From: an uncultured Clostridia bacterium
GTDB taxonomy: Bacteria > Bacillota > Clostridia > Oscillospirales > Acutalibacteraceae
Assembly: GCA_937919155.1 (NCBI GenBank)
Contig: CALFPM010000189.1
Coordinates: forward strand, 1 to 5,204
Direction: 5' to 3'
Length of the DNA: 5,204 nucleotides
Part shown: positions 5,112-5,204 of the stretch, one piece after another
Numbering within the stretch: position 1 is the first letter of the stretch
Layout: each line of letters opens with the position of its first letter
Notes under the pieces: model-generated
Told to the model about the DNA's origin: nothing
What the model saw: the letters and a program-made list of their open reading frames with translations, nothing else
The model's database searches: none
Translations under genes and position numbers: made by a program

Positions 5112-5204
5112 TTAATCTCCGTAAAATACGCAAGCGTCACCGAAACTGAAAAATCTGTATTTTTCTTCAACGGCAACTTTATATGCGTTCATTGTGTTTT
5201 CATA
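5112..5204 (-). CDS. queA: S-adenosylmethionine:tRNA ribosyltransferase-isomerase QueA, C-terminal end only
   Basis: QueA transfers and rearranges the ribosyl part of S-adenosylmethionine onto preQ1-modified tRNA, giving epoxyqueuosine, the step directly after Tgt. Only the last 30 codons are in the window; the rest lies beyond the right edge. They read YENTMNAYKVAVEEKYRFFS then FGDACVFYGD, matching the conserved QueA C-terminus (A-Y-x-x-A-V-E-x-x-Y-R-F-F-S-F/Y-G-D-A). The stop TAA is at 5112-5114, 3 nt before the tgt start. The Cys and the final VFYGD in place of the common MLI-type ending are small variations. Together with tgt, this gives two successive pathway enzymes in one operon. Confidence 0.93.
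   Translation of the reverse strand, partial: YENTMNAYKVAVEEKYRFFSFGDACVFYGD

Overview
The window looks like a low-to-moderate GC Gram-positive chromosome, most likely a Clostridia (Ruminococcus/Oscillospiraceae-type) bacterium. The support is AT-rich spacers, GGAGG-type ribosome binding sites, a LytR-CpsA-Psr wall enzyme, and the queA-tgt-yajC-yrzE order also known from Bacillus subtilis and other Firmicutes. The taxonomic call is inference. Nothing points to a mobile element, phage, CRISPR array or other accessory island; this is compact core chromosome.

Left part (1-1350): the 5' half of RNase P RNA (rnpB, minus strand, cut by the window edge) has a near-consensus promoter. Divergent from it is a membrane-anchored LCP family phosphotransferase (plus strand) that would attach anionic polymers to peptidoglycan. 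Middle part (1351-2429): an Lrp/AsnC-family regulator (minus) lies convergent to the LCP gene, with a hairpin terminator whose U-tract runs into the LCP stop codon. The regulator is divergent from a GNAT acetyltransferase (plus). Their shared 161-bp spacer holds a good lrp promoter and a perfect 13-bp palindrome.

Right part (2426-5204): a minus-strand run reads queA (3' end only), tgt, yajC, a TIGR04086/DUF3792 (YrzE-like) four-helix membrane protein, and an unrecognised small lipoprotein. QueA and Tgt are two enzymes of tRNA queuosine synthesis; YajC is the accessory subunit of the Sec translocon. queA-tgt are 3 nt apart and yrzE-lipoprotein 1 nt apart, so both pairs are probably translationally coupled. 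yajC has its own strong sigma-A-type promoter in the tgt-yajC gap.

The most interesting structure is a long imperfect hairpin between yajC and the yrzE-like gene. It has the form of an intrinsic terminator, and its 3' arm contains the Shine-Dalgarno sequence of the next gene, so it could attenuate transcription and hide the ribosome binding site of the two downstream envelope genes. No wholly new system is evident; the unknown lipoprotein and this switch-like junction are the parts most worth following up.
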